From Saturnia japonica (Eukaryota; Arthropoda; Insecta; Lepidoptera; Saturniidae), in the NCBI GenBank assembly GCA_033032175.1, contig CM065328.1, positions 8,370,690 to 8,434,689 of the forward strand: a stretch of DNA of 64,000 bases. Direction: 5' to 3'. Positions 23,801 through 38,800 of the stretch are shown piece by piece; position 1 is the first letter of the stretch, and the number at the start of each line of letters is the position of its first letter. The notes below the pieces were generated by a model. The model had not been told where the DNA came from and did no database searches. It was given only the letters and a program-made list of their open reading frames with translations. A program made the position numbers and the translations under genes.

Positions 23801-26800
23801 CATATGAAAAGAGAGTGATTTATAAAATGTATATAAATGAGATAAAATACAATACAAAAAGTAATAGAGTCGTGATAGGGCCTATTTGTCTGTACCAGCA
23901 GATCTACCGACCAAAACAAAAATCTAAAGAAAATTCAATCAATTGGGTTGTTTATATCGAAAAAAGCTTCTTCCTTACAAAATGTTCGGCCGCCGAGAAT
24001 TTAAAATGTACTCTGTGGCCGAGAGAATGCATGCCTGACGTCTGTCACTACAGACGACTGTTTTACCGACACAAAATGGCCGTTTGGGGTTGTCATATTA
24101 AAACTTTAAAAAGATAAAATACCGTTTTTTTTTCTAAAACACTGTTTGTTTTCTTTTTACGACCTTAATGTAATTTATTTCTTGTACAAAACATAGGCAA
24201 CCCTAAATATGAATAGCTACAATACTTTTATATTTCTGATGAAAAACGGAAACCCAAATCGCGTAATGGGCCGCCATTTTGTGTCGCTAAAACTGTTGTG
24301 CTGTTGTGACAGACATCAGGAACGCAATCTCTCAGCGGCCGAACTTTGAGTGAGCATAAACGTTTTTTTATTTGCTTACGTTTTTATAGCTTACTGCAGA
24401 TTTAGAGTTTTTGAAATAAAATCCCTCTATTGAATTATTTTTGAGAATTTTAGTTTTACCTTTAAACTCTTTAAAGTCCCGAATTAAGAGTAAAAAAGTA
24501 TAAATCCAAAAGTGCACGCCTCATACAGCGTACCACACATTTGATTTTTAAGAAAAATAAAAACATGTTGTACCACTGATTTATTTGTATTACTTAGACA
24601 ACTTTACAACATCAACAACCATTTTATTAATAAACTTCGGGTACCAGGCTATTGATATTATATAGGTAACTACTTAATGTTATTCTGAAGATAATAAATA
24701 AAACTCGTTCTCGATTCGTCGATTTTTTCGGGAGTTATCGTAACCACTTCGTAAAATATATTTTTTCTAACAGTCTTGTTAAATAGCAAAATAAAATTGT
24801 TTTTTACGGAATATGAGATAGATTATTTGAACTGTTATCGTAATAATAATTGGTTGTGGTAGAGGCAGTTTAACAGCAAAAAACTCCTTCTCTTTGACGT
24901 GTCGAGAGTAGACCACAACCTCAACCGCTTCGCATTATGAGGCGTGCAATAAAATAGTTACGTATGAGACTCCATGGTAGATGATTATAACCTGGCGTAA
25001 CGACATAACGATGTCAACAGTGAGCACAGTCGAAAAATAGACTACCTATCCAAAAAGGCCCCGATTCCTTCTGCTTAATTTTTGTTATTCCATACATCCC
25101 ATAAACATTGCTTAACGCTGCTTCTACTTTAAAGAAAATAAATAAATTTGGAGGGTAAATCAGTAAGTTTATAATTTGCACGCACTATTAACGAATGAAA
25201 AATGTTTGTTACTAATAGAGACAGTACTGCAATTAGTTCTTGTAGTATTTTAAATGTGTTTAAATGAATTTTTCTGTATTCGAATGGGCAATGAGCTTAT
25301 CCACTTACCTCCATCTACTGTCTTGGTTGCAAAAGTATAAACCGTAGATGCAGCACCGGCATCGTTTGTTGCTGTCACCCTCAGCTGGTACCAACAGGCG
25401 GGAGTGAGAGAAGTCGACCGCGTACGACGTCGGTATGGAACGTAGAGGCGGTGCTTGGTAATGACCTTCCATGTAACTCCAGCCGAGATTCAAATCGATG
25501 GGCTTGATTTAAAAAAAAATCTCTTAATGAAACTTTTTCTTCTTTTACTTAATCATTACAGAAAGTGCCGGTAGACTTTATACGGAAAGTGGGGACACGT
25601 AGATCCCCACTACTACTATACTACTATCCATAGATTGTAGATAGAATTCTATGACGTAAGTTATGTTGTTAGTTGTTAAGATAATTATAAGAATTTTGAA
25701 GCAATGATAGCTCAATTGTAGGGTGTACACACATCGCAGCGTTCGATGTGAGTTTTAATTTCTGCAATAAGTCTGAACTTTCGGTGTAGGAATACATCGT
25801 GATGAAGTTATAGCATTTTATAATGCGCGCTTGGCTAGCTACCATCCTCGAGTTGAAATTCAGTCGCCAAGCATCTATTATTGGTGTTTTCCGGTAGCTT
25901 CATTTGAGAGCCAGTTTTTCTAAGCTTATCATCTTACCATCTTTTGCCACATCGTCTCATAACAGCACCAAGTGAGATTATGGCCAGGTGCTAACCCTAT
26001 AATGAATTTAAAATAGGAAAAGCTGACAATATTTTAGACCGAAATATTTTTAAATACTCACTGCTTTATTCTCTGCTCGATGCCAAATGTTGGATCCCAG
26101 GGGACGATAGTCCACTTCCCACCGCGTGACGTCACACCCACCATCATCCCATCCGCTGAGCTGTATGTAAATGTGACTTGCATTGCTCCAAAGCCAGTCA
26201 TTCGTTGGAGGCGACATGGGAGCTAGATGAAAGAAAGAGTTTCTCAATAATTACCCGACTGCGACAAAGTATTTTCGAGCATGTGGTATATATTTCTATT
26301 TGTTTGACTTGCTCTGTAGCCAAACAGCTTGATGAATTTTAGCATAGGTCGTCAGATTCACTTTAATTGTGGGACTGACATAGACTATAATATAATATTT
26401 GAGTACGATGTCTGGGAATCAAATAAAAAGCAAAACATTATTTGTCACCTGCTTTTTTGTTACAGGCGGATTTTTTATCTTCTTTTAAATAATTTTGCTT
26501 CTTTTGAGTTGTTAAGTGATTTTCACTCGGTATTAAAGCATTAACTACTTATGAAAAATTTCGTTTGTTACTACCGTCTAAAGTATGCAAAGCCAAGCTT
26601 AAAAGGACAGTGTAGTTCTGAAGCCAGTTACATAATAGGTTGCTGCTCTTTAGGACTGAGTTGGAATATCTCGTGAAAGAGGTAGAAATAGGTTTGGCAG
26701 TGATAATTCCGCAGCCGAATCTTACACAGGTTCTATCACTCAGTTATAACCACAGAATTCTCACTGTTTTAATACAAATATAGTGGCAAACAAGCTTGAT

Positions 26801-29800
26801 AGTACCATAGCATATGAACGCTTGTAACACCAGTCGTATAACCAACATATTTCCCATCTTGAACCCCTCTTCCCCAGGGAGCTCAGGAAACCCTACATTA
26901 CATATACATCACCAGTCGCGCTGCCCCAAGGTGAGGAAAATCACCTCTCTACATTCTCTCTTAACCTTTCTTTTCATCTTTCTTGTAGACAAATTCTGCT
27001 TTTAATAGCGTTGTTTGTGTTATATCATTCTGGTTATGCAGTGTCTGCTATAAAGTAAAAAAGATCACTTTACCTCCTCCTAAGGTAGTTACATCTATGT
27101 GAGCTGGAATGGAAGTACCAATGCTATCGGTAGCAGTGACACGTATACTATATTTAGTCCCACATTTTAGTCCTGATATAGTATGCTGTTGAATCTCTGG
27201 TAAACGTGCTTCTTTAGCAACTGGCCAAACTTCCTGCCATGGTCCATCGCCTTCGCGCCATGTTAGATTATAGCCTATGGGTAATGTTACTTCTTAGTTT
27301 AGTATGTAAATTTTTCTGTCATTATTTTCTTGTTATAAATGACTCAAATTTTAACACAATTTGCGTTGAATCAAATTGTGGAATACTTATGTATTTTTCT
27401 AACAGTCCATTACTTAGATCTTGACTTAAAAATTTATTGAATCTCTAATTTTTAGTTTTCGGGTGTTACCAATCCCTGTGATTGTATCCATTACAAATAG
27501 TAAAGTAAACTGGATCATCAGAATTGTTGGGCATTTTTATTTTCCAATAAATGAGTTAACAACGACGTTGGTGTTGCAGCGACATCTTAGGTCAGTGAAA
27601 GTCTACAACGGACTAAATCGAACGGCGCAAATTTGTAATGTAAGCGGGGGCAACAATGACCTAATGTTCATTAGTTGAATCAATCCACACCGAAGTTTTA
27701 TTTAGAAGATTCACGGAAACATAACTTTGCTCTTAGAGTCTGATTTGAACCAGTATAACATAAAAAATACTACTTACTTATACCATAACTAAAGGTGTCA
27801 TTTCCATGTCCTCGAATTTCATCCCATTCCACAATGATATAATCTTTATACGGAGTTGCTCTTAAAGCCGGTGGGTCAGGTAAAGGTAAAACTTTTACCG
27901 AATAAATAACAGAGTCTGAACCGTAAAGGTTTTTAGCGAGGCAAGTGTAATTACCACTAAGAGATTGGTCTATACCTGTGATTGAAAATAAATAAATCGG
28001 AATAAATTGAAAATGAAATAACGTTGAAATTTCTATATTTTTATTGGAAATTCAACTATTATAATTTCATTTCGATATAGTATGAAGGAATAAAGGCAAC
28101 CGAAGAGTATTTCAGATTAAAGCTATTATCAAAATGTGATTACTCTGAAATAATATGTTAAAGAAAACCAATAAACTTATTTATTTGTAAAAAATGAAAT
28201 GGGTAAACAAACGGATAATTCAAAAGTAAATTATTTATCCTATCGATTACAGTTGTAATAAACAGATTTACTAACTTTTAATTAACAGGCTATCGTCTCG
28301 ATTCCTCGTGAACCTTGGATGATGTGTGATAATATTTTGGTTGTGATACCAAACCGTTCTAGGCGGAGGTGAACCAACGCTTCTACATTCTAACAGTAAT
28401 GAATTCCTGACTGCTACTGTTATTTCACCACTTAGAGATGCAACGCCCGCTACAACTAAAACAAGTAAATAATCAGAAATTTATCAAACGACATTGTCAA
28501 AGAATTTGTTTTCTGTGCCTTTTTTCCCCTCATTGAAACATTAGGTTCATTTTCGGACACATGTCTTGAAAGGCAGCATTCAAGCGTGATTTCCCTGATT
28601 TACCACTTCAGATAACAAATTATTTATAGGAAGTTCGTACAATTATATATACCTCTTTGTGAGGGAGTGTTAGTAACTCTCTTGCTTTCTGGTCCTTCTC
28701 CGACTACGGTACTTGCTGTAACCCAAACATCGTATTGCCGACCTTCATTCAGTCCTTTTAGTTCCATTATCAAAGTCCTTTCGTACGCCTCTGGAGTTGA
28801 TTGAACATCAACTCTAATTGCTTGAGGTCCGTCGTTGCTGCTTTAATAAAAATAACAAATTAAAATGGAATTAAAAATACTTTATTGCCTTTAGAACCTA
28901 AGAAGGCACTTATGAAATTATAAAAATATTACCACCGTTTCAGAAAACATAACAGTCATCGAGAAATTAACTATGCAATTAATCTTTACAGTTAATAATT
29001 AGATAAATGGATCTACAGAACAGGAGTCTTCCAGTCACCTGTCAATCAATTAGTCAAATATCCGGCAAATCAGTAATACATATGTTTTGCAACCTTATTG
29101 TAGAATGTAATAACTATTACGTTAGAACTTTTATTGATATTAGTCTAAAACATTGGATTGACATTAGTTTTTCTTTTTAATATTAAAATGATGCTGGTCA
29201 TTTACAAGATTTAGCTTGTCTAAGTTGTTAAAAACATACATTAAATTTTCAAGGAAGTATTGGAAAGGCTAAGTTACGATACTAAATCCTTGAAACTTTT
29301 TCTTACGCGATTTGCTATAATAGGTCCCTTGTTATACATCGCTCTGATTGCCAAAATAGTTGTACCGTATTTAAAACTGTTATAATAATCAGTTCGGCAT
29401 TTTAGCTCTTATGGGAAATAGACGTGAATAGGGAAAAGCCACGCAAATGATAATCTTACCTAGAAGTTTGCTTACAGTACACAGTAAAATGAAGCAATCG
29501 TCCATTTGGCTGTCTCGGCTTCTTCCAGCTCACCACTAAAGTGGTTGAAGATTGAGACAGAAGTTTTATTTCTGAAGGCGCGTCCGGCACTGTACATATT
29601 TCAGTATTATTTTAAAGACATCAAACAATTTAACTGAATGAAATAAAGTTATATTACCTAAATGATAAAATATTCCTTTATTTTGTTGTGTTCTTTTAAA
29701 AACATTCATTTAGACTGTATTTGATAAAATTCTCAACTAAGCACAAATAACAAAAATTCACTGAAAACATCAAACATTCACACTGTCTATAAATTTCGGT

Positions 29801-32800
29801 AAATTACGTTGTCTAATTTTATAAAATTAATGATATTTAAATTCCAATAAATGATGAAGCTATAAACTAAACAATACCGAAATAAATAATGCTAAATAAT
29901 TTCGGTGTAAAATTTCCAGATAGCGTAGTGAAAATTGGGGGTGTTAAACATTACAATGCTTTGATGAATTGCATCTTATTAAAGTTTAAGCTTATTAAAG
30001 TATAAAAGTTTAAACAGAAATTAGCACAAATGTATGTATAAAGCACGTTCGTGTTTATAATTGAGCATTTATGTAACAATTTAATTCTATCCTCTAAATT
30101 GTTAACTAATCCAATAGCTAACCTAATATCCATTGTATTGTGAAATTCACGAACAACTAACACAATGGGCCGAAACTTACCGTCTTGCAGCGTCGAACAA
30201 ACAATGGGAAAGGAGAAAGGTCCAAGTCCGTAGTTAGAGAAGCCGGCCACTTTGATACTATAGTTTGTGTATTTGGAAAGTGCTTGGAGACGCAGCTCCG
30301 TCACTAGAGATGTCGAGTTCTGCCATTGTCGACCTGCACAAATCATTTACATAACAACTGTTAAGTTAACCAGTTGGAATATAAAACCAACTCGGTTCCG
30401 ATCCATTTTAAGATATTTCTTTTGTACAGTAGGTACAGCAGAACATTTCTGCTCTGCAGAAAGTTTCTACAAACATAAAAGAAGTTGTTTTACAAAAATA
30501 AAGCATATAATGTATTAGCCTAGATATATCGGCCTTTGGATTATTTATGACAGTATTATTGTTATGTAACGTAGCGTGTACCTAATTAACGTGTCTTTTC
30601 GAAATTTAAAACTGAGAATTACTGCAATGTAATTTAAACTTAATAAATGTAGGCAAATAACGAATTAGGCATTTTTGATATCATTAATCAATAATTCTTA
30701 GTTCATGTAGTCATTTCAATTCATGAAAATCTTTTACATAAGAGATATCTTTAAAAATATTTTAAAATTTAAAGTATTTTTATGATTTGATTAATCATAA
30801 TGTCACTGTAACTGATTCCAAAAACAAACTTAAATATCACGTATATGTTGCAGTTGTGACTGTTTACTTAATTATTGTCATTGAAAGCAATAGACTTATC
30901 TAGACTTATCCAAAAATCAAAAACCAATATCTAGGTAAATGGAGTAAAATGATAAAGTCTAGTATAAACACACACGCACACACACACAAGGGAGTCGAGA
31001 GCGGAGTTTCCCATCACGGCATTAAGTTAGATTTTACTGGCAAGGCGAGCCAATAGATGTTTCACATCAAAAAAAAACAATTTTCAATATGAATGCCATT
31101 TGTTGATGCTAATCTTCCAGGAATATTTAAGGTGTCAATTATTAAAAATATGTTTAACTAAAATAACATCACTTGGTTAGATTGCTTTTATTCTATAATG
31201 TGCGAATACGTACGGGTCAGCTAGTTTAGCCTAGTATAATTTTTATTACCTTGTGCTGCATACAAAACAGTGTAACCGATGAGAGCTCCGGCTTGTTTGT
31301 GTGGTGGTATTGGCTGCCAGCTAACACGGAGAGCAGTAGAAGTAACGCCACCACATTCCACTGCTGAAGGTCCTTCCTCAGGAGCTAAATAACCCAATAT
31401 ACTTCAAAATTATACAAATCGGCAAAAAAAATATAATAAATATATTCGATTATATTTTTATCACTCATCGTTAAGACGAGACTCGGTTGAGAACACCATT
31501 GGAGAATAACTTTTAACAAAAATCTCGTGTTGTCACCCTGTTTGATAAAGTTCTTAAATGAACGCACTTATGTATTCATGTATTTACTCTATTTGGAGTT
31601 AATAAGTTAAAGTAAGGCAAGTTCAACGAAAAGGAAATTAATTTTCATCTCAAAAATGTTAAGCGTTGTTATTCTCACCCCATTATTATGTCAAAACAAA
31701 AGTTGCGTCTCCAAGTTGTTCAAATTTTCGAACAAAAACAATCAAAAACACAATTAGCTACGACGCTCACGTACAAGCAAGAACTTCAGTCTCGTAAACC
31801 TTTATTTAGATTTATGACAGTTGAAAGTTTAGAAAATGTATGTAAAATTAAAAATGATGTTGCGATTATAAATTTAAAAAAATATCAAAGACTTGTTTGC
31901 TTGGGTGAAATAAATTTTATGTAAACCTGTTGAAATAAATTATATCTCAAGTCAAATTTATCTTACGTTAATTGAAAATTTAAGTACATACACAGCATTT
32001 TTTTTTAAAGGAAACCAACTTTTATGATTTTGAAGAGTTTCCTCGTATATGTTCGAAGTTGAAGGTCCAATCCCCAATGAAAATAAAATAAGACCATCCT
32101 TGATGGTCCCTATCTAAAAAAAAAGAATCATAGAAATCGGTTCATAAACAAAGAAGTTATGGGTAAACATCCATTAAAAAAATACATTTCGTCTTTTTCG
32201 AAATCTGTTAAAAAGGAAACCGCGACTGAGTGACTGACTGATCTATCAACATTTAACTCAAACCACTGAACGGATAGAAATGAAATTTGGCACACAGATA
32301 AGTATTATGACGTAGGCATCCGCATAGAACGGATTTTTGAGAAGTAACGAGGGTTCAAAATTTGTATGGAGGAATCCTATAATAATTATATTTTTCAAAC
32401 TTGGCGCAAACGAAATCGCAAAAAAAACTAGTTTATTTATAATTAAGTTTAAACTAAATACAAGAACACCCATAATATGCCATTACTCTGAAAATTAATA
32501 TCTAATTATGACCTTTTTGCTTCAATTTGGAAGTAATTTCCATTGTCTACCATCGTTTCTTTGTTCACACCATCTAACTAAATTTGTAACTCAGTTATGT
32601 TAACATTTATTCAACTTTCTTGTAGCTCGAGTTGAACTGAAGCAAATTGTAATGTCTGTTATGAAATTGTACAAATAACGTAGATGAAGTTTGTTAATTA
32701 AGGAAAGTTCGTCGAGTTCATAAAATGAAGTGTGCTTACCTCCTTCCCTTGTGTCTTGAAACAATGGAACAGAGAATGGTCCTATGCCCGCACTGTTGTA

Positions 32801-35800
32801 AGCTGCTAATGTTACCGAATACCTGGTAAAGATTACTAAAGTTAAATTATTTGGCTATTATTTTTCTGAGTAAAAATATAGAAGAAATATTTGGAAACGT
32901 CTAGAATCTACTCGAAACATGGAGTATGTATTCGTAACTTCGAAAAGACTTACACGACAAGACGTACAAATCTTATCGCTGCTATTGCGTAATTCAACAA
33001 ACAATGGTCTAAAAAAAGAACACATTCACTTTTAAAGGATGTCTAAAGTTTTAGACCTTTGTAGTAATATCGACACTCCTTTTCATTTTGGTATATGGTA
33101 TAAGTGAGCCTAGCCAATACACCAGGCCCGGAGAAGATGTGAAAGCCTTTAATGGCTTCGGCGCAGGCAAATAAGGCTAATAGTGTAATTAATTTTTTTT
33201 TAATCAGCCAGGACAGTTATATTTTGGAGAACAAAGTGCAAACAGTAAAAAATAAAAGGAAGAAATCTGCTAGAGGATAATAGAGAGAGTTACTGTAAGT
33301 ATGGCCACAGTATAGTGAATTTCTTTGAATTTTGTTTTTACTGAGTATGAATAAATTATTGAAGTATTTAAAACCTAACGGCATTTTTACTACCCGCGGA
33401 TATAAGTAGCAAAATGTAATTATAACTAATTCATGCACAATCATTATTTAAACAAATTACGAGGTGATAGGACTGTAGGAATGGATCGCGACCACCAAGC
33501 ATATTTGATTAACACTATACATCATAGTGATTGGTTTATGCGCGTCGCGTTTAGAGATCAGCTGATGTGGCAGTGGTACCAGATGAAGGGTTGTTAATCT
33601 TTAGGTGGTCACCACTCTATTTGGACTATAAAGTGCTTGCCAGGTAGGGCACAGAAAAAATTTATTTGTAGATTTCTCTTTACTTACGAAAACCCGACTG
33701 TTGAAATCTTAGACACCAGCTAAAAAACATTCTCATGGAACATTGCAAACTAATGGACAAAATGACAGACATCGTATTTATAATTTAAAAAATCTTCTGA
33801 TTACCTGACACCTTTGAGTAATCCGGTGACAGTCGTATCTTGTTTGGAATACAGCGAGGTTGTTTTGACGATTTTATCACTGGTCTCTTCACTTTCTGTA
33901 TATTTCAAAGTTTATTAATGTCATTTACCGTGCGATATATAAACTTATAAATGGAGAAATATTAAATAGTAAGCAAATAGTATGTAATTCAATATTAGTT
34001 AGTGATATGGTAAGTGTGGATAAAGGGGAAATAAATATTATAATTGATAATTGCTACAGGACTTATGAAAGCTTTAATCGATTTTGAAAAATATATAATT
34101 TTAGCAGAATGATCTAGAATGACATCAATAGAAACTCTTATGTGCAAACTACACTTAACTGCATGAGTATGGGCTTAGTATCTTGGCTTGCATTTGTCCT
34201 TATAACAAATAATTAGAGAGATAAGGAAGATATACAAAAAAATATAAGAAGAGTAAATATAAACTTTTGGGTTATCTTATTTTTTACCTTTAACGCCATT
34301 TAATTGAGGAATAGCTCTTAATCGGTATCCAAGAATTTGACCATTATGCGTGTCCCTGGTGGTGGCAGCCATCGTACTCGAAGCTCTCCAGGTATATCAG
34401 TCTGTTCTAATTGTACTCCTAAAGGTGGCGATGACGGAGCTAGGAAAAATACCCGTCTTGTTATAGTGGCCTCATGCAGTTAAATTAATGAACATTCTTT
34501 TATGTAGCATATTTCCGTGGCATCAAGGATTTTTCTAAGTATTCCTTGTTTTTATTTTCATAGTAATAGTACAGATTTATGCTAGGCAGTTTAGGGTTGT
34601 TAATATGTATAACTAAAATTTCCTTTGCTGTATTGATACATTAGTGAACGAGGTTAAGGGAAGAAACCTACAAAGTTTCTTTTTACTGATTAATTGAAGC
34701 TATTTAAGTTTATAATTCCTCGAAGACGAAGTCACTATTTTTGTAATTAGATTCCTACGTGACTAGTTGACTTCTACCAGATGAAACAAATTGAAATTTT
34801 TAACAAAAAAGAAATCCACTTCAATGATTTTGTAGAGTTCCCTTGTGTATCTTCGAAGCTGAAGGCCAAAGTCAATGAAATTAAAATGGAACTACTCATG
34901 AGGTATCCCCTATCTAACAAAAAAAGTCATTCAAATCGGTACATAAACAAAGAAGTTATGGTTAAACACTCATAAAAAAAAAACATTCGAATTGAGAATC
35001 TTTCTGTCTTGTATTGAAGTCTTTAAAAAAAGGAAATGAAGTTTACAGAACCTATACTCTATATAGAACTTATATTTGTCTTTATCTACTAAGGAATAGG
35101 TTAATGAATTTTAATACCTACTCTATAATATAACTTTAATTCTATGTAATTTGTTTATTTATAGTAGCAAGGCAAATTTACAGTACCGCCCATGATGGTA
35201 AGCGTAGTATAATCCTAACTCAACGGTGACTACCAAGAGATCATAATCCATCGACGGTCGCTGCTGTCATGCCAGCCTACATTAATTTAACTTAAAAGCA
35301 AGTCACTATGATGGACTTTTCACCACATGCATGGTGGTTGCGACCCAGTCGGACGAAACTGCCCTACGCACTACGCTATCGCCATTTCCTCGTTTGTTAC
35401 TCAGCAGAGTGCATGCAGATGAGGTTGGCTTGGGCGTTTCAGTGATGAAGATGTAAATTGACACACCTTACACCCCAACTACAAACACACAACAGAAATA
35501 TTATAAAATTCGATTAGAATTAATCAAAGTTATAGAGCTTACCTTCTTCAGCGGTTGTGAATCGTACTGGGCTAGAATAATGGCTCAAATCAGCCTGGTT
35601 ACCACCGGCGACTCTTGCTGTGTAACTGATCGCTGGTTGCAAGTCTTCAATTTCAATACTATGGCGGATTTCTTCTGACCTAATTAATAATCATATAATT
35701 TACGATTATTAATGACAATTTAGAACTTCGGTTCGAAGAAGAAAAAGCAATTACGGAATAAGGATTACAGAAATAAAATAGGCTAAGCGAGTAATTGAAA

Positions 35801-38800
35801 AGAATATAATTTAGAATTAAAATAGATTTTTTATGTTGATAACAGAAATAGTATAAACTGTGCTACAGTCGACAACGATTCATATACTAAATGATAAAAC
35901 TAAAATAAGATGAAGACAGAAAGGTTGTCGTCAAACCCTAAATCTATAAAGAATAAAAATTGTATTACGAAAATAAATTATGATCCACCTGGTGACATTA
36001 ATTGTTCTCGCACTGCTCCAAGCTATCCTTTGACTGTTTGTTATTTGTAAGTTGTAGTACTGAGCCAATGACCTCGTCATATCCCGCCATGACAATTTGA
36101 CCGATCTACTTTTTATTGAATCCACTGATAAGTCAGTCGGTGGTATTGGAGGCTCTAAAAGCATATGATTTTTGTTTAATCATATTTACTATTAGTAATA
36201 AACGTATGAGATATATTTCTAACTATTTTGTAGGGTTATAGTTTTTGGAGGTGGTTCTAATCTTAAACATAATATATTACTGATCAAACTTCAGTTCAAT
36301 TAATTTAATGACCACCTTAAAATTATGCCTTTAAGAAATAATTTTACAACAGTAAAGCTGTTGGACACCACCATAAAAGATGTGCATTTGTCTAGTGTAA
36401 ATAAGCATTAGGAGAAGAAAATAAAAAACGTGATACCACCTGTAGTATTATTATTATATGATTTTTCTAATTCTCGCTTATGCGGTAAAACGCAAGAAAC
36501 TTTGGAAGTCGTTGATATCCGGGAGTTAAAATTGGTGACATCTCCTAAGCGATCTGTCCTATTTAAAGATATAGAAGAATCCATTTTTACCTAATATAGT
36601 TAGATGGACGGTAAATACATCAGCTCCAAAAGGGTTGCCAGCTCTGCACTGATATGATGCACCGTCGCTAGTTTCTGTTTGCAGTAGCTCCAATAAACTG
36701 GTCATTCCTTCTTCTGTTTTCATCTCAGATATTTTTATCCTATATTTAATATGTATATTTTAGACTATATTATTGTATTAATATCAACATAAGCTGTGTA
36801 GGATACAATTGCGAAAATACTTTTTCTATTCTAAAGCGAAGCAAAGTTCAAGTGTAAAAGATTTGGTTGGCCACACAGCATGTAAAGCAAAATGGGGCTT
36901 TCTAACGCCTTCAAGAGTATCAACCTATTTGTAACCAATCTTGTATAGGACTGCATCATAATTGAGGTTTGCTTCTTTATCACATAAATTATCATTATGA
37001 AGCCATAACTAGGTAAATATAAATTTTATCGTAACATTCAATGTATTCCCTTTATTCAGAATTGAAGAACGTTAGAAAAGCAGACATACCTTTGAGTAAG
37101 CGGGTTTATAGGTTTCCCACTTCTAGTCCACATAATTCTTATAGGATCATCGCCTTTGGCCTGACATTCTATTGATATGTGATGTCCCAATTTCACTGTC
37201 ATATTTCTTGAAACGACGTCAAATGTTACCGGTTCTGCAATGATTTTAAACTTCTTTATCTTTAATATTGTGAATATTTTTTGTAATTTGGGATACTCAA
37301 AAGGACCCTTTTTGATCTTTGCTATTAACAGATCGATTAATAGATTCCAAAATACTAATATACCTGTTTTTTTTATTTTAATGAATAAAATCACTGACCA
37401 TTAAGGATTGTGGAAAAATAAGTCTAAAAGACACAACTAAGAGTTTGAAGTAAGAATGTTTTAGTCACGATCCATAAGCATTAGTGATGAATTAACGGTA
37501 TTTGGCTCCAAAGTTGAGTTTACTGTTGAGATATATTAAATATTTTCAAATGTATACATCAAAATCATATATGAGAAAAAGAAAAAAAAAAGACGATTTG
37601 TTTAACGAAACTGTATGATAATTTATTGCAACTGTACTTTGGGTGACAGATCTTTTTTTTTTCGAGTTAAAAAGAAATAATTTTCTTTTATATTTAGATT
37701 ATGTTCACTTACTATTTACAGATATCCAAACAGTTTTGCTAAGTGGCTCACCAACACCATTCTCAACGTGACATGTGTACAATCCTGCATCAGACAGAGC
37801 TACAGAATTGAATATTAAAGAACCGTTGGACAGACTAAGTACACCTCCACCTGCTATTTCTAAAACCGGTCTCCACGTTTCTGATACAACTGGAACCAAA
37901 AATTATATGAAATATTTCGTAATATTAGCCTTATTAAAGTTTAGGGAAATGACATGTCTTGGAATTCCAATATAAATCGACACTTCATATTATAAGGCTC
38001 AAGAGTTTGTTTTTGTTTCTTTTGTTTTGTTTCACCCGTGTAGCCTCGTTGTTATCATTCCCCGTACTTGCCTACAGCTTGCTAGAATGCTTGACGTTCA
38101 TGGTCAATGCTCCGCTCTTTAGTGTCGTCGCGTAAAGTTATTTATCAAACTTTTTCAATAAATAACCTAAGGAAAGCTAAAAAGAATTTGCATTTTCATT
38201 AGTAGTTCCAGATATTAGTGCGTTCAAATAAACAAAAAAGAAATTCTTATTCTTGGCCTCGTGGCGCAGTGGTAGTAAACGCTACTATTGAGCCGAGAGG
38301 TCGCGGGTTCGATCCCCGCCCATGACTGACTTTGTGTGATGAGCATAAATGTCAGTTGTGTGTGTCTGGGCGTTAAATATCTAATATGTATGTATATCAT
38401 CAGCTGTTTAGTTGCCATATTACAAGCTTTGCTTAGTTTGGAATTAAATGGCCGTGTGTGAAATTCTGTCCTCATATTTATTTATTCTGGTGTAGATATA
38501 TTGACGAAGGTTAAAAGCAATCTAACATCATAATAAACTCTTAGAAGTGGAATATTTACCATACAAAGTGTAAAGAAAGTACGATATATGAGGACGATTA
38601 CTAGAGAACAGTTTTGAACACGCTATTCTCTAAATCTACCAGAAAGACTTGAGAATTGTTTCCTGCTTCTAATAGCCTAATTAGTAAGGACTAATAAGTA
38701 ACATACTACGATCCTCGTGAGCGGAGCAATTACAATACAAAGTATAGTTCTTACCTATACGCTAGTACGCTAAGCAAGAAAGAAATAATAGCGCGAAGGG

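Noticed and set aside
37056..37394. Single 112-codon minus-strand gene
   Set aside because: The Ig9 part is real but belongs to a spliced exon; the N-terminal lysine/isoleucine-rich part is intron.
38253..38330. Apparent tRNA gene
   Set aside because: SINE head with a long tail shared with 55570-55680; no closed cloverleaf.
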